From positions 1 to 61,140 of the forward strand of contig JAIVFH010000163.1 in assembly GCA_025765595.1 (NCBI GenBank): a stretch of DNA of 61,140 nucleotides, written 5' to 3'. The stretch comes from Obelidium mucronatum (taxonomy: Eukaryota > Chytridiomycota > Chytridiomycetes > Chytridiales > Chytriomycetaceae). This document shows, one piece after another, positions 11,185 through 23,157 of the stretch (position 1 is the stretch's first letter; every line of letters starts with the position of its first letter). The notes below the pieces were generated by a model. That model was not told the origin of the DNA and did not search any database. It saw nothing but the letters and a program-made list of their open reading frames with translations. Both the position numbers and the translations under genes were made by a program.

Positions 11185-11619
11185 AAACGTAAGTGTTCTT
11201 ATGCGTTATGCCCGGCATCCATCCGCCAGAGCAGTCGCAGCAACTAACGCGAGCTACAACACAAGAAACTGCTATCATCGGCCATGTTGGAAGGATAGTG
11301 CTGAAGCTTTGACGGCGGCGGTGCGTTTTCAAGGAATAGAGAGGTCATTGCGTTGAGTTGTGGAGATCTTAACAACCAAAAAGATTCAATCCAAAAAGTG
11401 AGATGATCTATGTGATGTCTATGTCGACTTAGGCCATGGCAGCTAGATTTATTTATCTCCGACAACTATTTAGAACATTCGAAAGCAAAGCGGGATTCTA
11501 TGATACTAGCTGGAAACCGACTGTTTGGGATAATGAATTCTGAGTCATGATCATGAGAAAACACAAAGTTTTTTTTGAATTAATTCTCCAGAGACTCCGC
11601 CGAACTTCACGCCAATGGA
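11185..11619. other. Intergenic spacer between the two ZIP transporters
   Basis: 435 bp holding the presumed promoter of ZIP1 on its low-coordinate side and the 3' end region of ZIP2. No gene, repeat or clear regulatory motif was recognised. Confidence 0.4.
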
Positions 11620-13273
11620 TCAAGCCCAAAGTGCTATAACCGCCATGGCAGCCGCACCCACATACATGGCCATCAACGACGAAATCTTGAGCCAGGGTTT
11701 CAAAGCCATGAAGTGAGGACTATGGCTTACTTGCTCACTCATTCAGTTCACAATAAGTATTGAAAAAGAGGATTCCAGCCCTGAAAGTTTGTGTTCAAGA
11801 ATTATTTCACCAAATCACGGTCTATCAATGTCGCTCACTCACGAAAGAGAGTCTAGGATGCCTTGCAAAATGATCAAGTGACTGGAATTGCTGTTGTAAG
11901 AGTTTCGAACAGCAATTCCAATGGCGATGCCTACTGGAGTAGTCAATGGATACAAAAGTCCGAGAATTAGTCGCGTTGATGCTGTTAAATTGCCGAGACT
12001 TCCAATCAAAACTCCAAGTGCCATTCCCTCAAACATTTGGTGAAAGCAAACGGCGCCAAGGAGAGTAGAAAAGGAGCCATCCGGAGTCACACCAAGAGTT
12101 ATTCCAATAATGAGACTGTGGAATAAGATTCCAAGCTCAAGAATGATTGTGGGAAGGCCTCTTGAGGTGGAAAGAGACTGATCAAAGTCAGTCGCGGCAC
12201 CGTGACTTGCGGGAATAACGTTAAAGAATTCAACTGTTGATTTGCTGTGATGCTGATTGTAAGCATCCAGATGAGGACGAGGGTTCGGTTGTGCCAAATT
12301 CGAATCAGAAGGTAGCAATAATAAAGTCCGAAGAAGGACTCGCTATTAACGTGGACCTTTCTTTGCTCTCTGTCTCGGTTGTTCGGTGCCTCTCCCCGTC
12401 TGTTCAGACAAGACACAGTCAAAAGATTTCTTTCTCAATTCAATCATTTCTGATTCGCGAACTCTGCTGCGAGCAATCTTGAATCCTTCCGATGTAAATT
12501 CGACAAGGTTGGACCAAGAAAGCAGCAATCATTCCGAAAAGGCCAACATACGCTGGTCCATACGCTTTCCAGCTCTGCTCAAGACACGGACTTGAGAATT
12601 GAGAGAATGCATCTGGAAGTAAATGGATCCACGCTGTTCCTGCAATGACACCAATGCCAAACATTTTGAAGAGCTGGTTGAGTTGTGAGATTTCGAGAGA
12701 ATAAATAGTTTTAAAAAACGAGGAGCATACTTACGAGTAATATATTAGCGATTATGGTTTGGTACGACTTCAGTTTCTGGCGGTATAAGCTCAATGTAAG
12801 TGTTGAAAAGATCCCAAAGCCTGAAGTCAGCAGAACAATGAAGATTCCCGCAATATGAAAACGCAAGTCGTAGGATTCAATCGGTTCGGCAGAGCACGCG
12901 TCAATAGAGCTGTCTGAGGAACTTGGAGCCTTGCCTGTGGTGATCAAAAAGTGGGTCATGTTGGGCGGGATTATCCAAACAAGCCCACATACGCACCAGC
13001 AGCAGAAGCGCCGACACATGTGGCCAAATCAAGTAAGAGAATTGCCGCTAGCAAACTTTGCGCTTGGTTTCAACGGGGGGCAAAGGCAAGTGGGGAGGCT
13101 ACGGATTTCGATGCCAAGGTCCTCGCAGCTTTCAGCTTCACAACTGGTTGATTCGCAGCACTCAAAAGCAGATTGCTCAGTGTAAAGAATGTCTGAGGAA
13201 TCGAGGAACAGTCGGGGCAACAGCAGCAGCAGCAACATTCGCTCAAGTCACAATTTGAACTGTTTATCGTCAT
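11620..13273 (-). pseudogene. ZIP-family metal (zinc) transporter 2, with apparent frameshifts
   Basis: A tandem paralogue of the gene at 9373-11184. TM1 is in DLRFHIAGIFIVLLTSG, TM2 in LFKMFGIGVIAGTAWIHLLP, TM3 in YVGLFGMIAAFLVQ. The metal site is LELGILFHSLIIG and CFHQMFEGMALGVLIG, here without the intron seen in copy 1. The end is MYVGAAAMAVIALWA. An N-terminal Cys-rich exon starts at 13273 (MTINSSNCDLSEC) and could hold extra metal ligands, but its splice to the TM1 exon is unresolved. Frame breaks: an extra C after LVQ near 12512, and an extra A in GAACTGAATGAG near 11750 relative to copy 1. Introns are visible at about 12670-12733 and near 11780-11843. Either a pseudogene or sequencing indels. 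Confidence 0.75.
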
Positions 13274-13423
13274 TTTGTGATAGAAACAATGACGAGTATC
13301 AAGCGTGCAGGGATGTTTTAAATTGATACAAAACTAAATCAAATTGACAAACCACGAGAGTATGCCGATCTGATATCATTGTACTGTCGTGAGAGCGACT
13401 TTTAGAACTTCACCGAAATCGGA

Positions 13424-14317
13424 ATGTTGTTGCAGATCCCTGTTGAAGTGCTGCTTGAGATTGTGCCTTTCGTGGACTTGCGTGATCTCGTTCGCCTTGC
13501 TTGCGCATGTTCCTCGTTGCGCCAGGTGCTGCACTCAACGACCTCAGTGTGGCAAACGAGAGTCATCCCATCGCATCTGCCTTGTCTGCGCTTCCTTCCA
13601 TCCGCTGCTATCCATAAACTGCTTGTCGATGTTTCTTCTTCGAAAAAGAGATATGCGTCTTCCAGCGCCCTGGCGGATAGAAATGATCTTGCTGTTCAAG
13701 ATGTAGTTGTAATTGGATGTCTTGACCTCATGGCTTCTCTCGACCAGCCTCTCTTCTCGGAGCATCTAAAGTCACTGGATATGCGGCTGGGACACACCAA
13801 CAGAAACTCATTTAAGCACGCCATCATGAAACTTGAAGGTCTTGAAACTCTTAAAGTTGCTGGGTATTATGGACAAGCCTACCATTTCTTCCACCACATG
13901 CCCAACCGTGATAAATGGCGGTCCCTGACGATATCCGATCCGGATTACCGGTTTTATTCCATGTTTTCACTTGAGTCTCTGGGTTGCCTTGAATTCGCTG
14001 ATGGTGATTTTCGTCCAAGAGAGTCTGGTTACTCTGACTCAATCCACCGGTTGGATGCCAACTTGCCAATGCTACATACGCTTATTATGACTGGATTACG
14101 TGTTTCAGATAGTGAAACATTGAATGAAGTAATGGCAAAGGTTTTATGGTGGAATCGTCCTGATGGTGTGGCTATACCTGGCAAACGTTTGCAAACCGTG
14201 GTGGTTGATGTCGTTTGTGAACCAAATGGAATACTGTTGGCGCTGGACTCTGAAATAATGAACTTCTATTTGGATGAGGGGTGTACCATAAAGCTGACAG
14301 GATGTATTCTTGTGTGA
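13424..14317 (+). CDS. F-box protein
   Basis: A single-exon 297-residue protein. The F-box is at the extreme N-terminus (MLLQIPVEVLLEIVPFVDL then DLVRLACACSSLRQVL), within residues 1-40. F-box proteins recruit substrates to SCF ubiquitin ligases through Skp1 (known). The remainder contains leucine-rich stretches (LKSLDMRLG, LEGLETLKVAG, LESLGCLEFADG) resembling irregular leucine-rich repeats, a plausible substrate-binding region. A degraded tandem copy follows 250 bp downstream. The start is the first Met of the frame, and the F-box begins directly there. Confidence 0.82.
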   Translation: MLLQIPVEVLLEIVPFVDLRDLVRLACACSSLRQVLHSTTSVWQTRVIPSHLPCLRFLPSAAIHKLLVDVSSSKKRYASSSALADRNDLAVQDVVVIGCLDLMASLDQPLFSEHLKSLDMRLGHTNRNSFKHAIMKLEGLETLKVAGYYGQAYHFFHHMPNRDKWRSLTISDPDYRFYSMFSLESLGCLEFADGDFRPRESGYSDSIHRLDANLPMLHTLIMTGLRVSDSETLNEVMAKVLWWNRPDGVAIPGKRLQTVVVDVVCEPNGILLALDSEIMNFYLDEGCTIKLTGCILV

Positions 14318-14564
14318 AAACAAGGGTGTTCCGTCAATGGAATAAAACTATCTATTACCACAGTTTTGGACTTTTCGACATTCAAGTCACTGTTGCCCAG
14401 AACTGTTTATTGCCATCTTGGGGAATTAAATTTGAACAACACACCAAATCAAACACCCAAAGAATTTGGATGAATCCTCTCTTGTTCTTCAAATTATAGA
14501 TGTGCGGACAGGAACTTTCAAATTATGGATGTGCGGACACGGAAACTTTGTAAATTTGCCAAAA

Positions 14565-15419
14565 ATGATACCAAGTTACCTGTTACTCAATGTAGCACAG
14601 TTCATGACAGACTTGCACGATTTAGTTCGCCTGACTGGAGTATGTTCGTCATGGCGGGAGGTCTTGCTCTCAACGAGTGCATTGTGGCAAGCAAGAGTCC
14701 TTCCATCGCATTTGCCGTCTCTGGCTCTCCTACCATCTGCCGCTATCCGTCACCTTCTTGTTGATACTACTTCGCCAGAAAAGAGAGATGCTGCTTTCTG
14801 CAACTTCAATAATCGAAGTGACCTTGCTGTTCAAGACGTGGTTGTATTTGGAGGCCTTGACCGTGTGGGGTTTCTGGACAAGGCATTGTTTTCGGAGCGT
14901 TTAAAGTCACTCGATATGCAACAATCCTTTACGACCAGAAAGTCGTTCAAAGCCACTGTAATGAAGCTTGGAGGTCTGGAAACTCTGAAAGTGGATAGCA
15001 CTCATGGGCAAGCGGATTTCTTTCTCAAACATATTCCCAACCCTGATAAACTGCTTTCCTTGACGATTTCCGGTTGGGTCGTTTTTTCTACTTCGCTTGA
15101 ATCGCTTGTTTCTCTCGATATTTTGGCCTTGATGTTAACTATGTGGATGTTCATTATGTGTTCTGCAATTCAGACGTGAATTTTCCAATGCTGCATACGC
15201 TTATGGTGACGAAACTATACGTTTCAGATAGTTTGAAATTGACTCAAACAATTGAAAATATTCTGAGGTGGAATCGGCCAAAGGTATGAGGCCGGGTGAA
15301 CGGTTGCAAGTGGTCATGTCGCATGTAAAAAACCAATCCTTGCTTTGGACTCTGCCATAGTGAAATTCTATTTAAGTAAGGGTTGCACGATAAAAGTGAC
15401 GGGATGTATTCTTATTTGA
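14565..15419 (+). pseudogene. Tandem F-box paralogue, frameshifted
   Basis: This reads MIPSYLLLNVAQFMTDLHDLV and keeps an F-box plus most of the leucine-rich part of its neighbour (LPSHLPSLALLPSAAIRHLLVD, DLAVQDVVVFGGLD). Similarity switches frame near 15118 (DVNFPMLHTL continues in another frame) and again near 15285. The final peptide CTIKVTGCIL matches the paralogue's CTIKLTGCILV at 15396-15418. Two or more indels therefore break a full-length duplicate. The first 205 codons could still be translated as a truncated protein. Confidence 0.75.
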
Positions 15420-15519
15420 AAAAAAAACACACTATTGTTCGTGTGATCCGTCCTGGGTTTAAATAAATTCACAACTGCCAAACAGTTTAGACTTTTCATT
15501 ATCTTTCAATGTTTCCGAT

Positions 15520-17718
15520 TCATCTGATACGTGTTGCTCTTGGAGTCAAGTCTGCTTCGTCTTTGATACGTATAGCGGTTGATGCCTGTGATGCATCGCT
15601 CGTTTGGGAGCGCGTGTGTCTACCGCTGCTACCAGACGCGACAACACTGTGAACCGTGAAAGGTGATCCAGGAGAGCTTCGAACGCGAGCATCGCTGACA
15701 CGTTCAACATTATTTGAAGCAGGAGAAATTTTTGTAGCAGAGGGCTGACGGATCCTAGATGCTGGAGTAACAGGTTTACTAGAAGTGTTCTTCTTGATCG
15801 CCTGTGTGTGAGACGTGGGAGGTGCTGTGCTGGTGTTGGTAGTAGTTGATGATCCTGGAAGTGCCAGGACTTTGTTGGGTACAAAAGCATTTCCATGGTC
15901 TTGTAACAACTTGTTGACGCGGTCGCGTGCATCAGGACCGAAAGCTGAGAGTGGGCCGAAGACTGATGATGATTTTTCTTTTTTGATTTCTGGGGTCTCG
16001 TTTTTATTCGAGGCTGTTGATTCTTGAAGGTGCGATGAAGTTGGAGATGACAGGTCGACGGGCATGAAGCGAAGGGATCTTCTCGCATTGGTGACAACAG
16101 AGTCGACACCAAGATCTAAAGTAGCCATCAATGTACTGCAATTTCACCAAGAGTTTGAACATACCCATCTTCTCCTTCTTGCTAGCCTTCCTTGGCGTCA
16201 ACACTACTACGCTTCCATCACAAGTTTTAGGACCGATTTGGACTTCCACAGGATTGTGGTGACTGACAGGATCCTTCTTGACGTTACTAAAGCCGACTCT
16301 CAACTCTTTGCCATCCCGTACTTTGCGTTCATTTTTGACTGGGGTAGCTGAAGTACCGGAGTTCAGATCAATGTTGCTGAGCATATTGGCCAGTTCACAT
16401 GCAGCTGAAGTGCTTTTTAGCGTGCCTCGACTCTTTATGGGGATGTGGGGTTCCATTTTGACTGGACTTTGACGAAGATGGTTGAGGATGTGGTTTCGCT
16501 TCGGCAAAGGTATCATCGTTATCATCATCAAACGGTTATCTGCTTGATTCGAGTCTGGACCCTCGTCGTCTTTCCATTGAATTCCAGGGCTACCCGTGGG
16601 ACTTATTTCTGGTTCTTCGTTCATGAGTTCATCGAGGTATCTTGATTTAGGTGGTGTCACGTCCATGCTTGATTCCAAATCTTCTTCTTCGTCAACCGCG
16701 GGTCTCTGGTGCGTTGTGTTGAATACAACTTCATCATCGTCGTCATCTTCTGGAGTTTCGAATTGAGTGAGTATTTTAACAGGTGGTTCATCTTCCTCTT
16801 CATGGGGCTCGTGGTCATTTGCTATCGCGAAATTCAGTGAATGCAGGAGTGGGTGGGACGGTGCGCGTGTAGGTAGAGGGAAGGTGTTGATGGACCAGAG
16901 CTGTTTTCATGGAGAGAAATAACTGTTTCAGTATAATGTACAGTGCTGTGGGAGAGAGTTGCGTTGTTTGGCGAGTTGGATGTCCGCATTGGACCACGGT
17001 AGAGGATTGATTCGACAGTTTCGATTGCTTGCTCAACTTCTTTTTTATATACTGTAACAGCGATGACGTATTAGTTGTCTGTCACAAGATTAAACCATAC
17101 AAATGCACGCTACCTTGCTGCCTTCAATCTGTCAAAAGCTGAGCTGCAGGTTTCAATAAAAACGCGCTCATCAACAGACATGGAGTTTAAATTCAATTTT
17201 GCAGCATTCATAAAATCAGAAAATTGGCTTCGGAGGCTCCACGCATCTGATGAATGTAATGAGTCGGTTTGGACTGCTGCTGTTGAAGTTGCGGAAAGCC
17301 TGAATAATTCTACAATTTAATGCACAAGATAAATGAAAAAAATCAAAATTGTTACAAACATTCGAGACTTTATTCCAGAATGCGTCTGTTGTGCAGCTGC
17401 CGTACTAGCTGCTGGTGTTGGCGTATTTACGAAAACACATTCTGAATGAATGATTGATGGTATAAAGTCCGATAGCAGGTCCTTCTTTGGAGCAGTTACA
17501 ATAAAGCCACGGGCTGGAGTGTGGTCGCGTTGACGGGATATCTTTTCCCTGATTAAGTTGACAGGTCAGTTCGCTGTTTCAAGCACCAGCATCGAATCAA
17601 TGGATACGTACTTGAGGCGTTCCAAGTCTTTACGGCGCTTGTATTCTTCCAGCTTCTGCTTCATAATCTGCTGCGCATCCGCCGAGCTGCCAGCAGAGAC
17701 TTCCTGGCCGCTGAGCAT
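15520..17718 (-). CDS. Putative microtubule-associated protein with CKAP2-like C-terminal motif (multi-exon)
   Basis: The gene starts at 17718 with a charged helix (MKQKLEEYKRRKDLERL). It continues through exons at 17548 to about 17370, about 17310-17115, about 17052-16915 and about 16842-16140, to a last exon ending at 15520. Checked junctions (17612/17548 and 16915/16844) keep phase. The middle has an acidic stretch (EDDDDDDEVVF). The C-terminal part reads LTPRKASKKEK, then VVTNARRSLRF, then HGNAFVPNKVLALPG. A basic RRSLR patch followed by an F-V-x-N-x-A-L patch recalls the C-terminal domain of CKAP2/CKAP2L spindle proteins (family memory, weak). The terminal 120 residues are Ser/Thr-rich and basic. 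It could instead be an unrelated disordered nuclear protein. Confidence 0.55.
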
Positions 17719-17868
17719 TTTTACTTTATTTTCTTTCCTAGTCAGAAAACGGATGGCCAACCAGGGCCCCACCGCCGAAACAGTAAGACGCCGCCAGCCC
17801 GTCTCTTGTCTCTTTTCTCTAACTGCGCCGAGTAGCCGCCCGAGTCGCTGTCTGAGCCCGGGTTCCAA
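17719..17868. promoter_or_regulatory. 150-bp bidirectional promoter
   Basis: This separates the start codons of the minus-strand CKAP2-like gene and the plus-strand RA-PH gene. It is GC-rich on the RA-PH side. No TATA box is seen. The two genes are probably co-expressed (inference). Confidence 0.5.
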
Positions 17869-19440
17869 ATGCCAGCGTATCTGACTGCCGTGTTGCAGCC
17901 GAGCAACCCGAACACCAACTCAAACGCCAGCGCCGCAGCGCCCGCCGCGCACGGCGCCGAGTCCGCGTCGACGTACGGCGCCATCATGGACTTCTACGGC
18001 GCCGGCGCCGCGGACTCGGCCGCCCGCCCGCCGACGCCGCCGTCGCTGTCGCCGTCGCTGTCGCTGTCGAAGGCGTCGCTGCTGCGCGCGGCTCGGCAGC
18101 AGCCGCCGCAGCGCCCCGCCCCGGCGACGCCGTCGCTGTTCTCGCGGCCGTACCAGTCGGGCTCGCAGGCCGCCTTCAGCGACGAAGAGCTGTTTTCAGA
18201 GTTTGATCCGAAGGAAGTCGACGACGACGAAGAGCCGCTGGGTCTGGTCGCCGCCCAGCTGATCAACGCATCGCCACGCCAACAACAGCCTCAACAACAA
18301 CAACAACCTCAGTCTTCCTCTGCCCCCCGAATAAGCAACATTCTAAGCTCAATTGCGTCAAATGCAAAAGTACTGGACGAATTGGACAACGCAACCCCAA
18401 AGGATTTGGAGAGTCTGGAGGGCCTTGTTGGGCAGTTGGGTTTGCTGCTGCAAAATCGAAAGAGAGAATCCGCCCGGGAGTCGGCAACCATTGCATCCTC
18501 TCAACGACGACCGCCTAAATTAGACTTGAACAAGGATGCTTCAACTGCGGAATCCAGTTCGGATGAGGATGGCGATGATGTTCCTTTGGGCCAAATTCAT
18601 TCAACCACCACTTCAAAACCCACTGTTCTTTCGAAAGACGACGACGATGATAATGTCCCTTTGATGGCTAGAGTTCCCACTCGTAACGTGAGTACCACCA
18701 TGGATCTCCCTTTAAGTGACACCAATGTTTATACAAGCAGGCGTTTACAAAGTCAAAGAAGATGGAGTCTTTCGCACCCATGTCACCAACTCGACCAACT
18801 TCAACTCCGATTCGGCCGCCAACCCCTTCTATTCCTGCTCCTTCAGCCCCACCGCCACTAGAAACAGTCCCTCCAGCCCCCACAACTACTCCTGCACAGC
18901 CCGCGCAACTGACGCTTCCGAAACCAGAACCACGAAAAGTGACTACAAGGATATACATTGAGTCTCTCTCGTCCTACAAGACTGTGATACTGACAAACCA
19001 ACTACAAGCTGATACTGTAATTTCCGAACTCATTTGCATTCTGGGAAGTGCATTCGTGGATGATGGATCATGGACTCTTTTTGAAGTGTGCAATGACTTT
19101 GGAATCGAGAGGCCACTCCGAGATTGGGAGGTTAGTAGCTTTTTTATTTTTTATTTTCAATTTTCGTTTTGTCTTATGCTGACACCTCTCCTCTACAATC
19201 AGATTGTGACGGACATTTTAGAGGCTTGGGATCCGACTACATCAACAAATGTATTGATTTTGAAACCATATGGCTTCCGAAATACTTTGGTCCCTCGATG
19301 TATTATTGGGAAATGGCCTCGGGTTGAAGGTCGATTCGATATTGAAGTGAAACTAGGCAAGTGGAAACGGAAATATTTTATTTTGAAGGAGGATTCCATC
19401 TATTACAAGGAGAGGGAGTTTGATGTAAGTCATCATCTAC

Positions 19441-19472
<32 letters not shown>

Positions 19473-20738
19473 CGGAATTTGATGTAAATACCTTCGTTAC
19501 TACAGAGAGAGACTTGGTTGTGTCGACTCAACAACTTTGATGTCTATACATTGACTACACCGCGCAAGAGAGCAACTACGCAATATTGCTTTGCTCTGCG
19601 ATCAGCTTCTAGCGTAACCATGTTTGAAAACATGGCCGAATACATCCACTTTTTCTGCGTGGATACTAAAGATCAGTTGGCTGATTGGGTTCTTGGAATT
19701 CGGTTAGCAAAGGTATGCTGCTCTGGTTGATTAGATATGCGTGTTACTAAACGTTTTCCGTGCTGTAGAATGAATCCACCTTTGCCGAACTTCCTGATAT
19801 GTTTGCTGACTACGAGAATATACCCGCTCGGAATCAGCCCCCGTTACGACAGGCAATAGGTGGTGCAACACACCAGCTCACCACAACTGGAACATTGTTG
19901 GATACCGCTGAAATCGTTCCTCCCACGACAGCTGTAACATCTTTATTATCGCGAAGTTTGTCTCAGAGGAAGATGTCTCAACCAAACTTGAGCCACGTGA
20001 ACCAAGCCGTTCCAGCAAAACCGCTCTTGCAATTTTCTCAAACTCCAATCTATCAACATCCCGGTGCCAAGCAAGAGCAACAGGGAGATGCCCAAGACGT
20101 CCCGATGGGTCGAACAAAGTCGAAAATGACGAGACAATTCTCTGCCCAGCGACGTGCGACTGTAGGAACTTTTGTTCCACTCCCTGTCTGCACAATCTCA
20201 ACAGCAGTCACAGCAACAACAGCAGCAACAACAACAGCAAGCGTTTGATGCTGATAACATCATCTTTGAAGCTGCTGATATGGGATACAGTCAAGTCCCG
20301 ACCTCTATTGAGTCATACGATGAGGCCTATATTCGGGACATGCAGTTGCAAATGGAGCGGGCGTGGGAATCGGAGCAGCAGGCAACACTGGGATTAGTTT
20401 TGGAATCTCAAAAAGCGAAAAAACTTGGAGGGGGTGGTGATGGACCTGGAGACGGCCCAATACCACCAGGGAGACTGTCCAGTAGCAGCTCAACTGATGA
20501 CGTTGACCCGGTTTCGGTAGCGGCGCCAGGGCTGACGAGAAGCAAATCAAAGCGAGTCACCACACCGGGAAGGACGAAAACCGTCACTGCTCCAGCACCG
20601 TTAATCGATGTTTCTGATTCCAAGAACTGTACAACTTGTGGGTGTAGTGAGTTCAAGACGTGGTATAATCAGAGTAACTTTGGAACAACGAAAGACGGGA
20701 AGAAGGTGTGTGGGAACTGTCGGCATCCTCATAAGTAA
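17869..20738 (+). CDS. RA-PH domain protein with C-terminal zinc ribbon (MRL/lamellipodin-like module)
   Basis: Six exons (17869-18687, 18741-19130, 19203-19424, 19506-19712, 19769-20161, 20205-20738) give 854 residues with every junction in phase. The first 330 residues are disordered and Pro/Ser/Ala-rich. Residues about 338-435 form a Ras-association domain (RKVTTRIYIES...WTLFEVCNDFG). Residues about 446-545 form a PH domain (VKLGKWKRKYFILKEDSIYY...DQLADWVLGIRL). A Gln-rich stretch follows, then a basic Ser-rich region, then a four-Cys zinc ribbon (CTTCGC...VCGNC) at the very end. Tandem RA-PH is the signature of MRL proteins (Mig-10/RIAM/lamellipodin) and Grb7 kin, linking small GTPases and phosphoinositides to actin (known). 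The terminal ribbon is not part of those families. The intron at 19425-19505 carries a run of about 30 T. Confidence 0.85.
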
Positions 20739-20929
20739 AACAATACAGGCTCTTGCCGGGTTATTGATGGATATTTGGTGGATTCGCATTTTTTTTTCAT
20801 TTGGGAGGAGGGATTGTACTTATTATAGCTGTGAAACAATAATAATTTGGTTGTTTTAATGAATGCATATGTTTCGCGTTTTGCTATGAATCTTTTGTTC
20901 TTTGCATACTTTCAAGCAGTGGATGTCAA

Positions 20930-21015
20930 TGTGGTCTTTGCGTAGGCAAGCCTGCAATTGAGAGGTTGTGTTGCAACTTTGCCAAGGCGAAAAGCAGACG
21001 AAAAAACTCAGAGCA
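20930..21015 (-). repeat. Dispersed repeat, copy 1 (possible tRNA-derived SINE head)
   Basis: The tract around TTGCCAAGGCGAAAAGCAGA is clearly related to 38228-38312 (TGTGCCAAGGCGAAAAACAGA), about three quarters identical by eye over 80 bp in the same orientation. On the minus strand it has an A-box-like GGCAAAGTTGCA. Function unknown. Confidence 0.5.
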
Positions 21016-21524
21016 TCCCTTGCAAGTGTGCGAAGCAGTGCTGTGGATATTATGGATAACAGGTCTGAACACGTGGACATGGATGAGGAATACGGAACAA
21101 TATTAATACGTAGTAAATACTAAAGTCAGGAAGATGGGGAAATGGCAATAATATTATTAAATTGTTCCAGGACTCGTTGCATTTCCAATTAGTGCATTGG
21201 AAGCGTTTGGGATATTTCGGAACTCACTTCTGCCGTTTTGATCGACTGGCAATGGCCGTTTGGATCTGGGACACAGAATTAACACCACCTAAAGAGAATA
21301 AATCCTATTTTCGAAACCTGATTTCATGCCATATTACTTATCAACTCTTTCCCCTTGTTCTAGCCCACAAGGCGTGAAAGGCAGCCAACATTGAGGTTAA
21401 TCAGCATCCTTGGGGGCAGCTCCCTCCACTGCTGCAGCATCGCAAGACCCTAAATCGTCAATCACTGTTTAAAGCGCTGCCTTATGTGCAGACATCCAGG
21501 TTAGAGCTCCAAGTTTGGTCGTTG

Positions 21525-21925
21525 CAGACGTTTTCTACGTAGAAATCGTAGAAATCGTTGGAAACAATCGTCGACGATTGAAATTAACGATTTTCAATAA
21601 AACCAGCGTTAACTTTCGTTATGCAAGCGTTATCGTCAGTAACGCAATTGCAACTTGTTGGGACAGGTGCGGGCGATCAGAATCATATACTTGATGGTCA
21701 GGATGGCTAAAGACAAGGGAGTTATAACATTAAACAACACAGGAGTATCATAGACAGAATCTCAACAATGACAAATACCTATGCTCCAAATTTGACGGTG
21801 ATCGGAGCACCTTCAAAATCGTTGCGTTGTGGGTAAAACGTTATGAACGATTTCAACGATTTCAACGATTTCAACGATTTATTTTCAACGATTTTCAACA
21901 ATTTTCAACCATTACAACAGTTGCA
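21525..21925. mobile_element. Small non-autonomous (MITE-like) element
   Basis: The left end has GTAGAAATC repeated and GTTGGAAACAATC. The right end has AACGATTTC repeated about four times plus AACGATTTTC variants, i.e. the same 9-10 bp unit in inverted orientation about 300 bp away. There is no coding capacity. Outer limits are approximate. Confidence 0.55.
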
Positions 21926-22314
21926 ACATGGCTGATCGCGATGCAGTCCTTTTTATTCGGTGTGTTTGAACTTTTCTCTGCCAATCTAGTGAGCGGGACA
22001 GGACACGGAGGTATGAAACTATTTATTGATGAAAATCAAAGCAGACTTACAAAGACTAGGACCTCGTATTTGCCAAGAGCATATTATTGGACGCTCTACT
22101 TCCTCAAAGTATATTAGGTGTGAGTCTCGCTCTGGCGTGGCCACTGGTCATGCAAACAACCTGCATCATTTCTCAAATAGCTGCAAGGGCCTCTCATAGC
22201 CAATCTTTCTAAACTGTTAGTTTGAAATTCGAAAGTTCTAATAAATATTATTGCGTTTTCCCCATCTTCCAGCGTGACGACATCAGGAAACTGGGGTTTT
22301 TGCCGAAATAAATT

Positions 22315-22400
22315 TTGATGCATTTGATGTATTTCAAGGATTTCAAATGCAACATGACGCATTTCAAATGAAAGAAATGATTTCCTTGCATTTTAGATGC
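22315..22400. repeat. E2 left subterminal repeats
   Basis: GCATTTGATG, GGATTTCAAATGC and GCATTTCAAATG copies, then AAATGATTTCCTTGCATTT. The reverse complement of this pattern is at 29345-29405. Confidence 0.6.
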
Positions 22401-22440
22401 ACTTAGATATGGCAGGCGGTTTGTAACATTAATAAAAAAA

Positions 22441-23157
22441 GAGAGAGTTCAAAAAAAATCGTATATCCAAAACAATGCAGTGAGAATGTAAATTTGAAAC
22501 AGAAAAAAACAGCTGAAACTGAATTTTAAAAGAAAAATCAGATGAGTTCAGTTCTCCTGACAAATCAAGTCCAGGATTCTTGTTGTTCCAAATAAAGCTG
22601 TATTCTATTGTTCTATTTGTTCCATTGTTTCAAATGCCAAAGAATTCCTCCAAAAAATACCCTCATCCCAAACTTCCCAAAGTAAAGCATCGATTGTAGC
22701 ATATTACACATAGTTGCAGAAGGGGGAAGATCTCATTGCGACCTTCTGGCCTCCTTCACCTTACGACTGTGTGTGCTGCCATCTATTTGCTTTCTTTCCC
22801 CATATAGTTTTTTCTCCCCTTGCAAATCGCCCAACTCTATGATCGGTACACTTCACAGAAAGTGCATATCATGATGTGGCCAATGGTCACTTGAGGTTTG
22901 AGCTTGTTACTTGTATTCCTTATTCCTTCTTCTGTATTTCTTATTAAACAATTTAACAGTAGAAACTTGGAACTACTGTGAGCTACTATAACCACCAAGA
23001 TTTAGTGCCAGACAGCTGAAAGTGATTGGCCATAAGTGGTTGTTTTTTGTTTTGTTGTACTTACTAACAGAAACTTGAAACCCAACAGAGGCCAAATCAA
23101 TCGCGTCAACTCGCGTTTACAACTGATCAAAACCTGGCAATCTCCATCAAAACAAAA
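22441..23157. other. AT-rich stretch inside E2
   Basis: No gene or RNA was recognised. Poly-A and poly-T tracts and ordinary AT-rich sequence only. Confidence 0.4.

Larger units (their letters stand above)
20739..22299. other. Gene-poor spacer with repeats
   Basis: No convincing gene. It holds a dispersed repeat (20930-21015) and a MITE-like element (21525-21925), each listed separately. The remainder is AT-rich with no recognised signals. Confidence 0.5.
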
